Shown in pieces: positions 14,955 through 22,593 of a stretch of DNA of 39,206 nt. How positions within the stretch are numbered: the stretch's first letter is position 1; the number at the start of each line of letters is the position of its first letter. The notes beneath the pieces were generated by a model that saw only the letters and a program-made list of their open reading frames with translations, had not been told where the DNA came from and made no database searches. The DNA comes from Candidatus Melainabacteria bacterium (GTDB lineage Bacteria; Cyanobacteriota; Vampirovibrionia; Gastranaerophilales; Gastranaerophilaceae), in the NCBI GenBank assembly GCA_003258735.1, contig QHME01000018.1, positions 1 to 39,206 of the forward strand. The letters run 5' to 3'. Made by a program: the position numbers and the translations under genes.

Positions 14955-15818
14955 TTATTCGTGCATAGCCAAGATATTTGACAATGTGGCACGTAAATCT
15001 TTACGAGAAGACACAACGTCAACTTGACCATACTTCATTAAATATTCTGCTGTCTGGAAGTCAGACGGCAGCTTCTGTCTGATTGTTTGTTCAATAACAC
15101 GACGTCCTGCAAAACCTACTCTTGCACCTTGCTCTGCAACAATAATATCGCCAAGAGTACCAAAACTTGCAGTAACACCGCCAAATGTTGGGTCTGTAAT
15201 CAAGTTAATATATAACAAACCGGCTTCATCAAGTCTGGCACAAGCACAAGAGGTTTTTGCCATTTGCATCAAACTTAATGCACTTTCTTGCATACGTGCT
15301 CCACCTGATGATGTAATACATAACACAGGAAGTCTTTGCTCTATAGCTTTTTCCATAATTCTTGTAACTTTTTCGCCAACAACAGAACCCATTGAACCGC
15401 CCATAAAATCAAAATCCATAACGGCAGTTGCAACCTTGTGACCTTCAATAGTTGCAAGACCTGTAACTACAGCATCATCTAGACCTGTCTTTTTCTGTGC
15501 AGCAGCTAACCTGTTTTTATAAGACTCAGTATCAAAAAATTCCAACGGATCAGTCGGCTTGATATCAGCAAACATCTCTTCAAAAGAACCTTCGTCAAAA
15601 AGTTGTTTAATCCTTGTCCTTGCATTAACTCTGAAGTGATAATCACATACAGGACAAACCATTTGATTATCTTCAATATCTTTTTTCAATAATTGCGCAT
15701 CACAGTGAACACACTTTGTCCACAAGTCTGGATTCGCTTCTATTTCAACTCTAGCTTCTAGAGCTCTTCTCTGAATTTGAGCTTCTTTACGCTTTTCAAA
15801 CCAATCTTGAACTGTCAT
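14955..15818 (-). CDS. accD: Acetyl-CoA carboxylase carboxyltransferase subunit beta
   Basis: This 287-aa protein begins with the AccD zinc ribbon C36-x2-C39 ... C55-x2-C58. The crotonase-like core follows: AVMDFDFMGGSMGSVVGEKV, TSSGGARMQESALSLMQMAK, TDPTFGGVTASFG and EQGARVGFAGRRVIEQTI. It forms the carboxyltransferase with AccA for the first step of fatty acid synthesis. It is the first gene of the accD-accA operon, with a good promoter about 50 bases upstream and AAAGG before the ATG. No biotin carboxylase or BCCP gene is in the window. Confidence 0.97.
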   Translation of the reverse strand: MTVQDWFEKRKEAQIQRRALEARVEIEANPDLWTKCVHCDAQLLKKDIEDNQMVCPVCDYHFRVNARTRIKQLFDEGSFEEMFADIKPTDPLEFFDTESYKNRLAAAQKKTGLDDAVVTGLATIEGHKVATAVMDFDFMGGSMGSVVGEKVTRIMEKAIEQRLPVLCITSSGGARMQESALSLMQMAKTSCACARLDEAGLLYINLITDPTFGGVTASFGTLGDIIVAEQGARVGFAGRRVIEQTIRQKLPSDFQTAEYLMKYGQVDVVSSRKDLRATLSNILAMHE

Positions 15819-15874
15819 ATATTTTACCTTTATATCCCTACTGATAAGAAAATAAATTCCAAATCAACAACCCC

Positions 15875-15902
15875 ATTATACACAAAAAATCAATCTTGGC
15901 AA
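15875..15902 (-). promoter_or_regulatory. Promoter of accD-accA
   Basis: On the minus strand TTGCCA (15897-15902), a 16-base spacer and a perfect TATAAT (15875-15880) predict a start near 15868 and a leader of about 50 bases. Confidence 0.65.
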
Positions 15903-15984
15903 AAATGGATTAAGATTGTTACATTCTAAATATTGAAAAAGGCAGCTCAGGGGGCAAGATGTCAAGAAGGCAGGCTGAAATAAA

Positions 15985-16860
15985 TCAATCCTTCTTAATA
16001 TTTGTATCCCTATAATGTTTTCGAATTTGCTCAGTCAAATCGCCTGAAATCTTTATATTTTGCAATGACATATGATACTTTCGTAAATTCGCAATATTTT
16101 CAGACTCATCCAATAAATTTCGAGAAGGTTCAACCTTTACCGTATCTTTTACTTTTTCAAACTCTGTTTTTGCTTGTTTAGAAATAATTCTTGCAACAAC
16201 TTCATCCAAATCACTACCACTTACACCGTACTTTGAGGCAATTTCAGCAACAGTTTTTCCTTGAGGAAAGGTATATAACCAATTTACAGATAATCTGTCG
16301 CCTTGACCTACATGCGTTATTCCTTTTTGGTGAGGAGTATACATAATATCTTTTTTAAACGGACTATGCCCCAACCCAACAGCATGCCCAATTTCATGCA
16401 GAATAGTATGATAAACTTCCCCTTCATCCATATAATCAGCATGAACAAGCCCCTCGGTCAAACCAATAGAAACTTCTGCGCTATATAGCTGGTTTGCTCT
16501 GTTATATTGAAAATAACAACAGCCAAGAGCCTCTCTTTCTACCCTTTTCCAATCAATATTAACATTTGATTGTAACAAAGAATCAACAATTACAAATGAA
16601 ACTTTACCATTTGAAACCTTGTGCCATTCATCCAGAGCCTGTTTTACATAAGCCCTGTATTTCGCATCCTGACCTTGTTTTGAGTAAAATTTCATTGGAG
16701 CAATATAGACTTTCAGAGGCATCATAGTCCACCTTATAAGCCTGCCATTTTTAACGGATTCTTGTAAATAGGTTTTCTTCTCCATATTTTTATTGTATAA
16801 TAAACCTTGCGATAAGAAAAGTAAGAGCAAAGGTATTATACAGACTAAGGAGAAAAACAC
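15985..16860 (-). CDS. Matrixin-like secreted zinc metalloprotease
   Basis: Numbering from the GTG at 16860 gives 291 aa. A hydrophobic N-terminus (residues 3-21) is followed by a matrixin catalytic domain with H155-E-I-G-H159-A-V-G162-L-G-H165 (HExxHxxGxxH zinc site) and the Met-turn DIMY (M173). A Lys-rich, probably disordered tail of about 100 residues follows. It is predicted to be exported and to cleave extracellular or periplasmic proteins. The start is uncertain: GTG 16860 abuts the divergent ebfC ATG and lies upstream of a TATAAT (16835-16840, minus). A TTG at 16830 or the ATG at 16785 are alternatives, the latter losing the signal sequence. No propeptide cysteine switch was recognised. 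Confidence 0.8.
   Translation of the reverse strand: MFFSLVCIIPLLLLFLSQGLLYNKNMEKKTYLQESVKNGRLIRWTMMPLKVYIAPMKFYSKQGQDAKYRAYVKQALDEWHKVSNGKVSFVIVDSLLQSNVNIDWKRVEREALGCCYFQYNRANQLYSAEVSIGLTEGLVHADYMDEGEVYHTILHEIGHAVGLGHSPFKKDIMYTPHQKGITHVGQGDRLSVNWLYTFPQGKTVAEIASKYGVSGSDLDEVVARIISKQAKTEFEKVKDTVKVEPSRNLLDESENIANLRKYHMSLQNIKISGDLTEQIRKHYRDTNIKKD
16834..16840. promoter_or_regulatory. Shared -10 region for ebfC and matrixin genes
   Basis: TATTATA reads as TATTAT on the plus strand (followed about 15 bases later by AAGGAG and the ebfC ATG) and as a perfect TATAAT on the minus strand. Overlapping divergent promoters are suggested; the -35 elements are weak. Confidence 0.4.
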
Positions 16861-17202
16861 ATGGGTATGAATTTAATGAACATCATGAAACAAGTTCAAA
16901 ACGCTCAAAAAAGAGCTGAAACAGCACAAAAAGAACTTGCAGCACTAGAAATCACAGGAGAATCAGCTGGTGGTTCTGTTAAAGTAACTTGCGACGGTCA
17001 AGGCAAATTCAAATCAATTAAAATTGCAGCAGAAGCTATCAATCCAGAAAATCCTTCTGCAGTAGATTCTGATACTATTGAAATGTTGGAAGACGTAATT
17101 TCTACAGCTATCAAACAAGCTAACGATAAAGCATCTAAAGAAATGGCTGCAAAAATGAAACAAATCACAGGTGGCATCAGTATTCCGGGATTGTCACTAT
17201 AA
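16861..17202 (+). CDS. ebfC: YbaB/EbfC-family nucleoid-associated protein
   Basis: This 113-aa protein has the family pattern: an N-terminal helix MNIMKQVQNAQKRAETAQKE, then GGSVKVTCDGQGKFKSIKI and a C-terminal helix EDVISTAIKQANDKASKEMA. YbaB/EbfC dimers bind DNA with low specificity and are commonly encoded between dnaX and recR. Here dnaX is absent, but recR follows with a one-base stop/start overlap, so the ebfC-recR pairing is kept. A strong AAGGAG site precedes the ATG. Confidence 0.95.
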   Translation: MGMNLMNIMKQVQNAQKRAETAQKELAALEITGESAGGSVKVTCDGQGKFKSIKIAAEAINPENPSAVDSDTIEMLEDVISTAIKQANDKASKEMAAKMKQITGGISIPGLSL

Positions 17203-17798
17203 TGATATATCCAAAGGCAATAGCAGCACTTATAGAGCAATTTCAAAAATTTCCGTCAGTTGGACCGAAATCTGCTCAACGTATGGCTTTCCATTTACTT
17301 AGGATGCCTATGGCTGATATTGAAAATTTTGCCAAAGCAGTAATTGAAGCAAAACGCAACACTCATACTTGCGAAGTTTGCTTCAATTTGTCTGCTCAAA
17401 GTCCTTGCGAAATCTGTTCATCTACTCAACGCGACCATTCTGTTATTTGCGTTGTTTCTGAAACAAAAGATTTGATTGCAATCGAAAAAACAAATGAATT
17501 TAAAGGACTTTACCACGTATTACAAGGATTAATTTCCCCAATTGACGGAATAGGAGCAGAAGATATCCGAATAAAAGAACTATTAAACAGATTAACAAAT
17601 GATGAAGTTAAAGAAATCATTTTGGCATTAAGCCCATCTGTTGAAGGTGAAGCTACAAGCCTTTACCTTACCAAATTGATAAAACCGTTTGGTATAAAAG
17701 TTTCGCGCATTGCATTTGGTTTACCTGTTGGTGCGGATTTGGAATACGCAGATGAAATGACCATAGCTAAGGCAATTGAAGGACGAAGAGAAATCTAA
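17202..17798 (+). CDS. recR: Recombination protein RecR
   Basis: This 198-aa protein has an N-terminal helix-hairpin-helix (FPSVGPKSAQRMAFHLL), a zinc finger with C57, C60, C69 and C72, a Toprim domain (VICVVSETKDLIAIE ... GLYHVLQGLISPIDGI) and ALSPSVEGEATSLYL. RecR acts with RecO/RecF to load RecA at gaps. The start overlaps the ebfC stop (TAATG), implying translational coupling. recF is also in the window, at 28 kb. All key residues are present. Confidence 0.97.
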   Translation: MIYPKAIAALIEQFQKFPSVGPKSAQRMAFHLLRMPMADIENFAKAVIEAKRNTHTCEVCFNLSAQSPCEICSSTQRDHSVICVVSETKDLIAIEKTNEFKGLYHVLQGLISPIDGIGAEDIRIKELLNRLTNDEVKEIILALSPSVEGEATSLYLTKLIKPFGIKVSRIAFGLPVGADLEYADEMTIAKAIEGRREI

Positions 17799-17831
17799 GT
17801 AAATAAAATTGTTATGCTTACAAAAAGAAAA

Positions 17832-17853
17832 CCTGATTTCAAATGAAATCAGG
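17832..17853 (-). terminator. Terminator of 57-aa gene
   Basis: CCTGATTTC / GAAATCAGG is a perfect 9-bp stem with a 4-base loop. Read on the minus strand it is followed by TTTTCTTTTTG, so it ends the minus-strand small gene rather than recR. Confidence 0.7.
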
Positions 17854-17894
17854 GATAAAATTTGTAGGGGAAAAATTAAATTGGAGTTAAAAAC

Positions 17895-18068
17895 TTATGC
17901 TATATGCAACAATTGTTTATTATATGCTGCAATAAAATTCATTTGCTGGAATAACAATTCTGACTTATCTACAAACGGTTGAGGTGTAACTGCAACAGTT
18001 GTTGTCACTTGGTCTTTATAGATATCTTGTAATTTTTTGTCAATCTTTTTCAAATTCTTTAAAGCCAT
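17895..18068 (-). CDS. 57-aa small hypothetical protein
   Basis: A minus-strand frame from ATG (18066-18068) to TAA (17895-17897) encodes MALKNLKKIDKKLQDIYKDQ, a central VTTTVAVTPQPF and FQQMNFIAAYNKQLLHIA. It has a basic helical N-terminus and no membrane segment. It has a purine-rich GAGAGA site 9-13 bases upstream, a dedicated terminator and a -10-like TATACT at 18120-18125. A perfect HLR1 box lies 47-64 bases upstream of the predicted start, the placement used for activation by RpaB in cyanobacteria. No family is recognised. The self-contained unit and codon use make it a likely gene despite its size. Confidence 0.65.
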   Translation of the reverse strand: MALKNLKKIDKKLQDIYKDQVTTTVAVTPQPFVDKSELLFQQMNFIAAYNKQLLHIA

Positions 18069-18159
18069 AATCGTTATCTCTCTTTTCTTATTTGTTATTC
18101 ATTTCTTACATATATATAAAGTATATACTTTTTATCTAATTTCAGTTTTACTATTATCT

Positions 18160-18177
18160 GTTACATTTCGTTACATT
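18160..18177 (+). promoter_or_regulatory. Perfect HLR1-type box
   Basis: GTTACATT-TC-GTTACATT is an exact match to the cyanobacterial RpaB-binding HLR1 consensus. It lies between the minus-strand 57-aa gene and the plus-strand 716-aa gene and overlaps a possible -35 position of the latter (TATAAA at 18181-18186). Confidence 0.55.
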
Positions 18178-18255
18178 TAGTATAAATTTGAAAGATATTA
18201 GCAAATAATAAGATTGTAATGTTTTTATATACTTGTAAGGGAAAAAGGGAATACC

Positions 18256-20406
18256 ATGTCTGAACAAATTAACGGTTTAAATATACCAAGCTTGCAAGTA
18301 AAACCAGTAAATTTTCAACAAGGTCAATCACCTGCATTGCAAGGGATTACACCTAGCGTTGAAGCTGAAAACATAAAAAAATCTGTAGATAATTCATATC
18401 TTGCAAATAGAGTAAAAGCATCTGAAGATGCAGACCCAAGAGCCAAAGCTGCATTAACAGTGGCATCATGGTACGGAATATCTCAAGGTATGGATTACTT
18501 TAACAAAAAAAGCAATGGTGAATACCTTAAATCAATTCCGGGCAGACTGGGTAATTTAGGCGACAAGTTTGCTACAAAAACTTGGCTTGGACGTAAAATT
18601 GAAGCCGGATTACACATTATTGACAAAAAGACAGCTCAATGGGCAACAAAAAGCCAATTTTGGAATACTATAAGAAACTTCTCAACACAAGCCGATTGGA
18701 AATGGGTTAGAGGTCAAGGTCAGGGTACAAAAATGTACATCTCGACTGAAGGAAAACACATTTTTGAAGAATTTCTAAGTCCTATTACTAAAGGCTCAAC
18801 TAACGTTCAAAAATTAGAACAATATGGAATATCTCAAAAAGAAATTAATGCTTTTGCAAAAAGATTAGCTGGTAAAACTTCAAAAATAAAAGCTCTAGCT
18901 TTGCAGAAGAAAGAATTAGCAATTTTAGGTGCAGATTCTAAAGTTGTTGAAAGAATCGCAAAACATCCAAAAGGACTTAAAAACCTTCAAAAATATGCTG
19001 AATATTTAAAAATAAAAGCAATGGGATTCAGTGGTCACAAGGAATTTAACAAATTCTTAAAAGACTTTGAAACCAACCCTGAAAAAGTCCTTGAAACACT
19101 TGAAAATATAACAAAAAATAAAAAGATGTCAGAATGGGGTGCATCAATTTGGCGTAAACAAGGTGGAGTTTGCGCAAAAATTGGCAACAACATGGTTGGC
19201 AGATTTGTAAAATTCAAAGAAGTCTTAAATAGATATTTGGCAACATTTGGTAAAGGTAACCACACAAAAATCGGTAAATCTTTGCCTAAAGGCTTGAGTT
19301 GGTTAGTTGAAGGCGCAACCAACAGATGGGCAGGTGGCAAATTAGGTGCTGCACTTCAGGCAACTTTCCTTGCTGATATGTTGTATCACACAATTACCGC
19401 TCCAAAAGGTGAAAAAACTAAAACATTTGCTGAAAGATTTGTAAACGATTTAACATACTTTATAGCTTTACCTATCGGCTATATTGCAATGCACAAACTT
19501 GGCGGTTTCAAATATGCAGGACTAAAAGACCAAAAAGCCATTGATGCATTTAGAAAAGCTCGCGAAGCATTCAATAAACGAGTTGCCAAAGGTTTCTATA
19601 AAAATAAAGAATCTTATAATACAGCTTACAAAGCTTTGATGAATAAACTTGGTTACAAGAACATCAAAAATCCATTTGTAAAAATATTAAACAGAATTGG
19701 TAGATTTATCAATATCGGTAACGAAAGAATTGCGTCATACAAATCTCCAAACAAATTAAATATGAATTTATTCAGAAAAATTGCAAACGGCAATATCCTT
19801 GGTATTCCAATGAGAATTGCAATTCCATTGATGGTAATTTCACCATTTTTGGCAAAAACTGCAACAAAAACAATGCATGCAATCTTTGGCAAACCAACAA
19901 AATCAGTTCTTGATGAAGACAAGGAAGAAGAACAACCAAAAACCGCAGAAACTATAAAACCTCAAGCTACCCCTCAACAACAAGTAGCTAAGACGATTGC
20001 AACAAATGCAGCAGCTCAAAAAGTCGGTGATACAAACTTAATTAGAAGAACAACAGGAAATGCAACAAATCCGTCTTTAAACAAACCAGCTAGAACATAT
20101 ATTCCATCACCGGAGCCTGTTGTTTTGAATAAACCAGAAACAAAACAAACAACAAAGCCTAATTTCAACGGAAACAATACAGAAAGCGACACTAATTTAA
20201 TCAGAAATGCTGCAAAAGGTAACACCACAACTCAGCAAACTGAAAAAAAAGAAAATCAAGAATTAGAGCCCAAAAGAACATATATTCCATCACCACAAGG
20301 AATGGTTCCAAAAGCACCTGACACAAGTGCTGCAGACAAAGCACTAGCAGATGCTGATGCTGCCGAAAAATTTGTAAACGAAACTTTGGCTAAGATTAAT
20401 GGTTAG
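18256..20406 (+). CDS. 716-aa lineage-specific protein with membrane segments and C-terminal repeats
   Basis: No named family is recognised. Residues 1-60 are disordered. Residues 60-370 are basic and helical. Around residues 370-410 are moderately hydrophobic segments (LAALQATFLADMLYHTI-like and LTYFIALPIGYIAMHKL), and near 515-535 another (GIPMRIAIPLMVISPF), so it may associate with membrane. From about residue 560 the tail is disordered and contains two degenerate repeats, each with DTNLIR and, 30-50 residues on, RTYIPSP. GGGAAAAAGGGAA precedes the ATG. It is a single-gene unit divergent from the 57-aa gene, with an HLR1-type box between them. The function is unknown; a structural or envelope-associated role is a guess. 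Confidence 0.7.
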   Translation: MSEQINGLNIPSLQVKPVNFQQGQSPALQGITPSVEAENIKKSVDNSYLANRVKASEDADPRAKAALTVASWYGISQGMDYFNKKSNGEYLKSIPGRLGNLGDKFATKTWLGRKIEAGLHIIDKKTAQWATKSQFWNTIRNFSTQADWKWVRGQGQGTKMYISTEGKHIFEEFLSPITKGSTNVQKLEQYGISQKEINAFAKRLAGKTSKIKALALQKKELAILGADSKVVERIAKHPKGLKNLQKYAEYLKIKAMGFSGHKEFNKFLKDFETNPEKVLETLENITKNKKMSEWGASIWRKQGGVCAKIGNNMVGRFVKFKEVLNRYLATFGKGNHTKIGKSLPKGLSWLVEGATNRWAGGKLGAALQATFLADMLYHTITAPKGEKTKTFAERFVNDLTYFIALPIGYIAMHKLGGFKYAGLKDQKAIDAFRKAREAFNKRVAKGFYKNKESYNTAYKALMNKLGYKNIKNPFVKILNRIGRFINIGNERIASYKSPNKLNMNLFRKIANGNILGIPMRIAIPLMVISPFLAKTATKTMHAIFGKPTKSVLDEDKEEEQPKTAETIKPQATPQQQVAKTIATNAAAQKVGDTNLIRRTTGNATNPSLNKPARTYIPSPEPVVLNKPETKQTTKPNFNGNNTESDTNLIRNAAKGNTTTQQTEKKENQELEPKRTYIPSPQGMVPKAPDTSAADKALADADAAEKFVNETLAKING

Positions 20407-20447
20407 GTTGAATAGACATTGATTCAGAATAACACTAAACTTTTGTC

Positions 20448-20508
20448 ATTCTGAAAGGATTAAAAATCTTGCCAACATGCTTGGCTTAGATTTTATCCTA
20501 TTCAGAAT
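20448..20508. repeat. Long palindromic repeat, copy A
   Basis: ATTCTGAAAGGAT ... ATCCTATTCAGAAT-type arms pair through most of 61 bases, with a CCAA/TTGG tip. It is preceded by GTC and followed by CTCTAACTGAACAT, shared with other copies at 30.7 and 39.1 kb. The element sits in an intergenic region of about 540 bases. Confidence 0.75.
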
Positions 20509-20558
20509 CTCTAACTGAACATATTAAAACTATGTCGTTAGATATTAATAAATTTACA

Positions 20559-20578
20559 GGTGGGCTAGTGAGCCCACC
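20559..20578. repeat. GC-rich hairpin
   Basis: GGTGGGCT AGTG AGCCCACC is a perfect 8-bp stem with a 4-base loop, GC-rich against an AT-rich intergenic background. It has no T run, so it is more likely a palindromic repeat than a terminator. Confidence 0.6.
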
Positions 20579-20653
20579 CTACTAACATGTTTGGTTTGAG
20601 ATACTGAAACATGTTCTGCATAACTAAAAAACTAACATTCTGCAACTTTCTAC

Positions 20654-20682
20654 TTGACGAAAAAAGATAATACGTTTAAAAT
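20654..20682 (+). promoter_or_regulatory. Strong promoter of structured RNA
   Basis: TTGACG (20654-20659), 17 bases, TAAAAT (20677-20682). This is among the best sigma-A-type promoters in the window, and it points to a start at about 20689. Confidence 0.7.
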
Positions 20683-20688
20683 AAAAAG

Positions 20689-20866
20689 TACCCTATATAG
20701 GCGTTAATTTTGTTCCTACATTTACATAAATAGGGAGAGTCAACTCCGCGATGTTTGAAGTATACCCACCGATAATTTATCGCCAGTGGGAAACGGATGA
20801 ATCAGGGTTCTCACCCACCTGCGAGCTCAAGCAGGTAACAAAATCCGCTTATATGGGGTTTTATAT
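20689..20866 (+). ncRNA. Structured small RNA, probable 6S RNA
   Basis: From the predicted start the RNA begins with ACCC and ends with GGGT followed by TTTATATTT. The two ends pair as one long interrupted helix. A20690-A20699 pair with T20850-T20859, GCG (20701-20703) pairs with CGC (20846-20848), and ATTTTGTT (20707-20714) pairs with AACAAAAT (20837-20844). Inside are GGAG/CTCC, a terminal CCCAC/GTGGG hairpin with an inner CGATAA/TTATCG stem, and a 3'-side ACCTGC/GCAGGT hairpin. Length near 175 bases, a long closing stem, a large internal bubble and an own promoter are the features of 6S RNA, which binds RNA polymerase holoenzyme. The downstream gene has its own promoter, which argues against a riboswitch. 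The 6S identity is inferred from architecture only. Confidence 0.5.
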
Positions 20867-20898
20867 TTAACAGAAATTAAACATCAACTCTTGATAAA

Positions 20899-20927
20899 TT
20901 GCATAAGCCCTCTAAACATGATATAAT
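20899..20927 (+). promoter_or_regulatory. Promoter of cpaE-like gene
   Basis: TTGCAT (20899-20904), a 17-base spacer and a perfect TATAAT (20922-20927) stand 18 bases before the ATG, with AAGGAAGG between. Confidence 0.75.
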
Positions 20928-20945
20928 TTCATCAAGGAAGGATTT

Positions 20946-22124
20946 ATGATGCAAAAAATTTCGGCACTAATACTCTCTGATGAATATTCAACAAATGAAG
21001 TTCTAAAACTTTTTGTTAGCGAATTTGACAACATTAACCTGATAGATTGTCCAGCGCAACCTGAATTAATATTGGCAACATTAACGGAAATGCAGAATAA
21101 ATCAATATTTTTAGTCGATTTATCTAATAACAAACAAGAAAAATTGGATTTAATATTAAAAGTATCTCAACAGTGTCCAAATTGTAAAGTTCTAGCCCTT
21201 TCTGATAATCCGACAGTTGATTTAATTATCAGGATTATGCGTGCCGGAGCAAAAGAATTTGTTCCAATTCCGATATTAAAAAATGAATTTTTTGACTCAC
21301 TAAACAAAATTATTTCTCAATTTGAAGAGCCAAAGAAAAATAACAAATGCAAAATTATTTCTGTATTTTCGAACAAGGGCGGAATCGGAAAAACTTCTCT
21401 TGCGACAAATTTGGCACTTGAATTATCGAAAATTACAAAAGAAAGTGTTGCTCTCATTGATATGAACTTTCAAATGGGTGATATCACAACATTTTTGGAT
21501 CTAAAACCGTCTTTTAACATTTCCTATATGCTTGAAAATATTGACAAAATCAATGAAACATTTTTACTCAGCACTTTGGAAAAATACAAAAATTCAAGCT
21601 TGTATATTTTGGCAGACCCACCTTATTTTAAGCAAGCTGACAACATTCAGCCAAAACAAATTACCAAACTTTTCAACACACTTAAAGAAACATTTTCTTA
21701 TATCATTGTTGACGCTGAAGCAAGTTTTGACGGCAAAAATATTGCGGCACTGGATAATTCAGACTTAATATTGTTAGTTACAGTTGCGAATATTCCTGCA
21801 CTACGCAACACTCAACGTTGCTTGGAACTGTTTGAAAAACTGGGATATGACAAAAATAAAACTCAAATTGTCGTAAATCGTTATATGGAAAATGACGAAA
21901 TCAAAGAAGATGATGTTGAAAAAGTTTTATCAAAATCAGTATATTGGAAGATTCCAAACAATTATTTTGCACTTATGACCGCAATAAACAAAGGGGTTCC
22001 GGTAAGTTCAATCAACGCAAATACAAATATTGCACAAAGTTACAGAGATTTAGCTCAGCATATTTCTGATAATTTGTATAAACAAAATTTAGTAAAAAAA
22101 TTTGAAAATATATTTAATCAGTAG
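20946..22124 (+). CDS. CpaE/TadZ-like pilus-localising ATPase (MinD/ParA family)
   Basis: In this 392-aa protein, residues 5-125 form a receiver-like domain (LILSDEYSTN, SIFLVDLSNN, VLALSDNPT, GAKEFVPIPI) with a degenerate acidic pocket, as in TadZ/CpaE. Residues 136-380 are a MinD/ParA-type ATPase with the deviant Walker A K144-G-G-I-G-K149-T and the IDMNFQMGD strand (D172). Such proteins place Tad/Flp pilus machinery at cell poles; other MinD-like positioning roles are possible. The 136-aa gene follows 9 bases downstream. The usual partner cpaF is not seen. The start is supported by AAGGAAGG; the second ATG at 20949 is also possible. Confidence 0.82.
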   Translation: MMQKISALILSDEYSTNEVLKLFVSEFDNINLIDCPAQPELILATLTEMQNKSIFLVDLSNNKQEKLDLILKVSQQCPNCKVLALSDNPTVDLIIRIMRAGAKEFVPIPILKNEFFDSLNKIISQFEEPKKNNKCKIISVFSNKGGIGKTSLATNLALELSKITKESVALIDMNFQMGDITTFLDLKPSFNISYMLENIDKINETFLLSTLEKYKNSSLYILADPPYFKQADNIQPKQITKLFNTLKETFSYIIVDAEASFDGKNIAALDNSDLILLVTVANIPALRNTQRCLELFEKLGYDKNKTQIVVNRYMENDEIKEDDVEKVLSKSVYWKIPNNYFALMTAINKGVPVSSINANTNIAQSYRDLAQHISDNLYKQNLVKKFENIFNQ

Positions 22125-22133
22125 AGGAAACAA

Positions 22134-22544
22134 ATGGGATTAGCAGAACGATTTAAAAACAGACTTGATAATAGGGATATTTTTACCAAAACAAATATTG
22201 AAAAACAATTCAAAGAACAAGATATTGAATTTATATCAAAACCAATCACTCACGAAACAAATATTCAACAAAAAGAAATACATTTAGGCTTAAAGTCTGA
22301 ACCGATTATTGAACTATCTACAGATATTAAAAGTAACAAATTTGAAGATTTGGAAGATGAAATTATAAATAAAATCCGAAAAACTCCATATTGGGAAGAT
22401 TTTTCAACTAATCAAAAAGAAAAAATGATAAGTTCATATTTTGATGCAAGAATACAAAAGAATAAATATTCTAAAATCGTATATTCAGAAAACGACAAAA
22501 TACAATTTGTTGAAAATATTTTAACTTTATCAAATAACAGATAA
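22134..22544 (+). CDS. Hypothetical protein cotranscribed with cpaE-like gene
   Basis: This 136-aa protein is highly charged and helical, with no signal or membrane segment. The C-terminal 65 residues (DLEDEIINKIRKTPYWEDFS, then QKEKMISSYFDARI and KIQFVENILTL) look like a compact helical domain; the N-terminal half is probably flexible. It starts 9 bases after the ATPase stop (AGAGGAAA site) and ends at a strong terminator, so the two form a bicistronic unit. No family is recognised. A role as a partner of the CpaE-like ATPase is inferred from the operon only. Confidence 0.7.
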   Translation: MGLAERFKNRLDNRDIFTKTNIEKQFKEQDIEFISKPITHETNIQQKEIHLGLKSEPIIELSTDIKSNKFEDLEDEIINKIRKTPYWEDFSTNQKEKMISSYFDARIQKNKYSKIVYSENDKIQFVENILTLSNNR

Positions 22545-22553
22545 GTTTTATAT

Positions 22554-22590
22554 AACAAAGATGCGGAGTCTTCGACTCCGCATCTTTGTT
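22554..22590. terminator. Strong bidirectional terminator
   Basis: AACAAAGATGCGGAGTC and its exact complement form a 17-bp perfect stem with a 3-base loop between convergent genes. T-rich sequence follows on the plus strand, though the arms themselves carry the A and T ends. Confidence 0.85.
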
Positions 22591-22593
22591 TCT

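Noticed and set aside
15918..15925. HLR1 half-site GTTACATT upstream of accD
   Set aside because: Only one half is present with no second repeat at the required spacing.
16783..16785. ATG of the matrixin gene as the sole start
   Set aside because: It would remove the hydrophobic N-terminal segment expected for a secreted protease. Kept only as an alternative.
20740..20850. Cobalamin or other riboswitch upstream of the cpaE-like gene
   Set aside because: A GTGGGAAACGGATGAATC stretch faintly recalls a cobalamin aptamer, but the B12 box is not found and the downstream gene has its own consensus promoter. A 6S-like RNA fits better.
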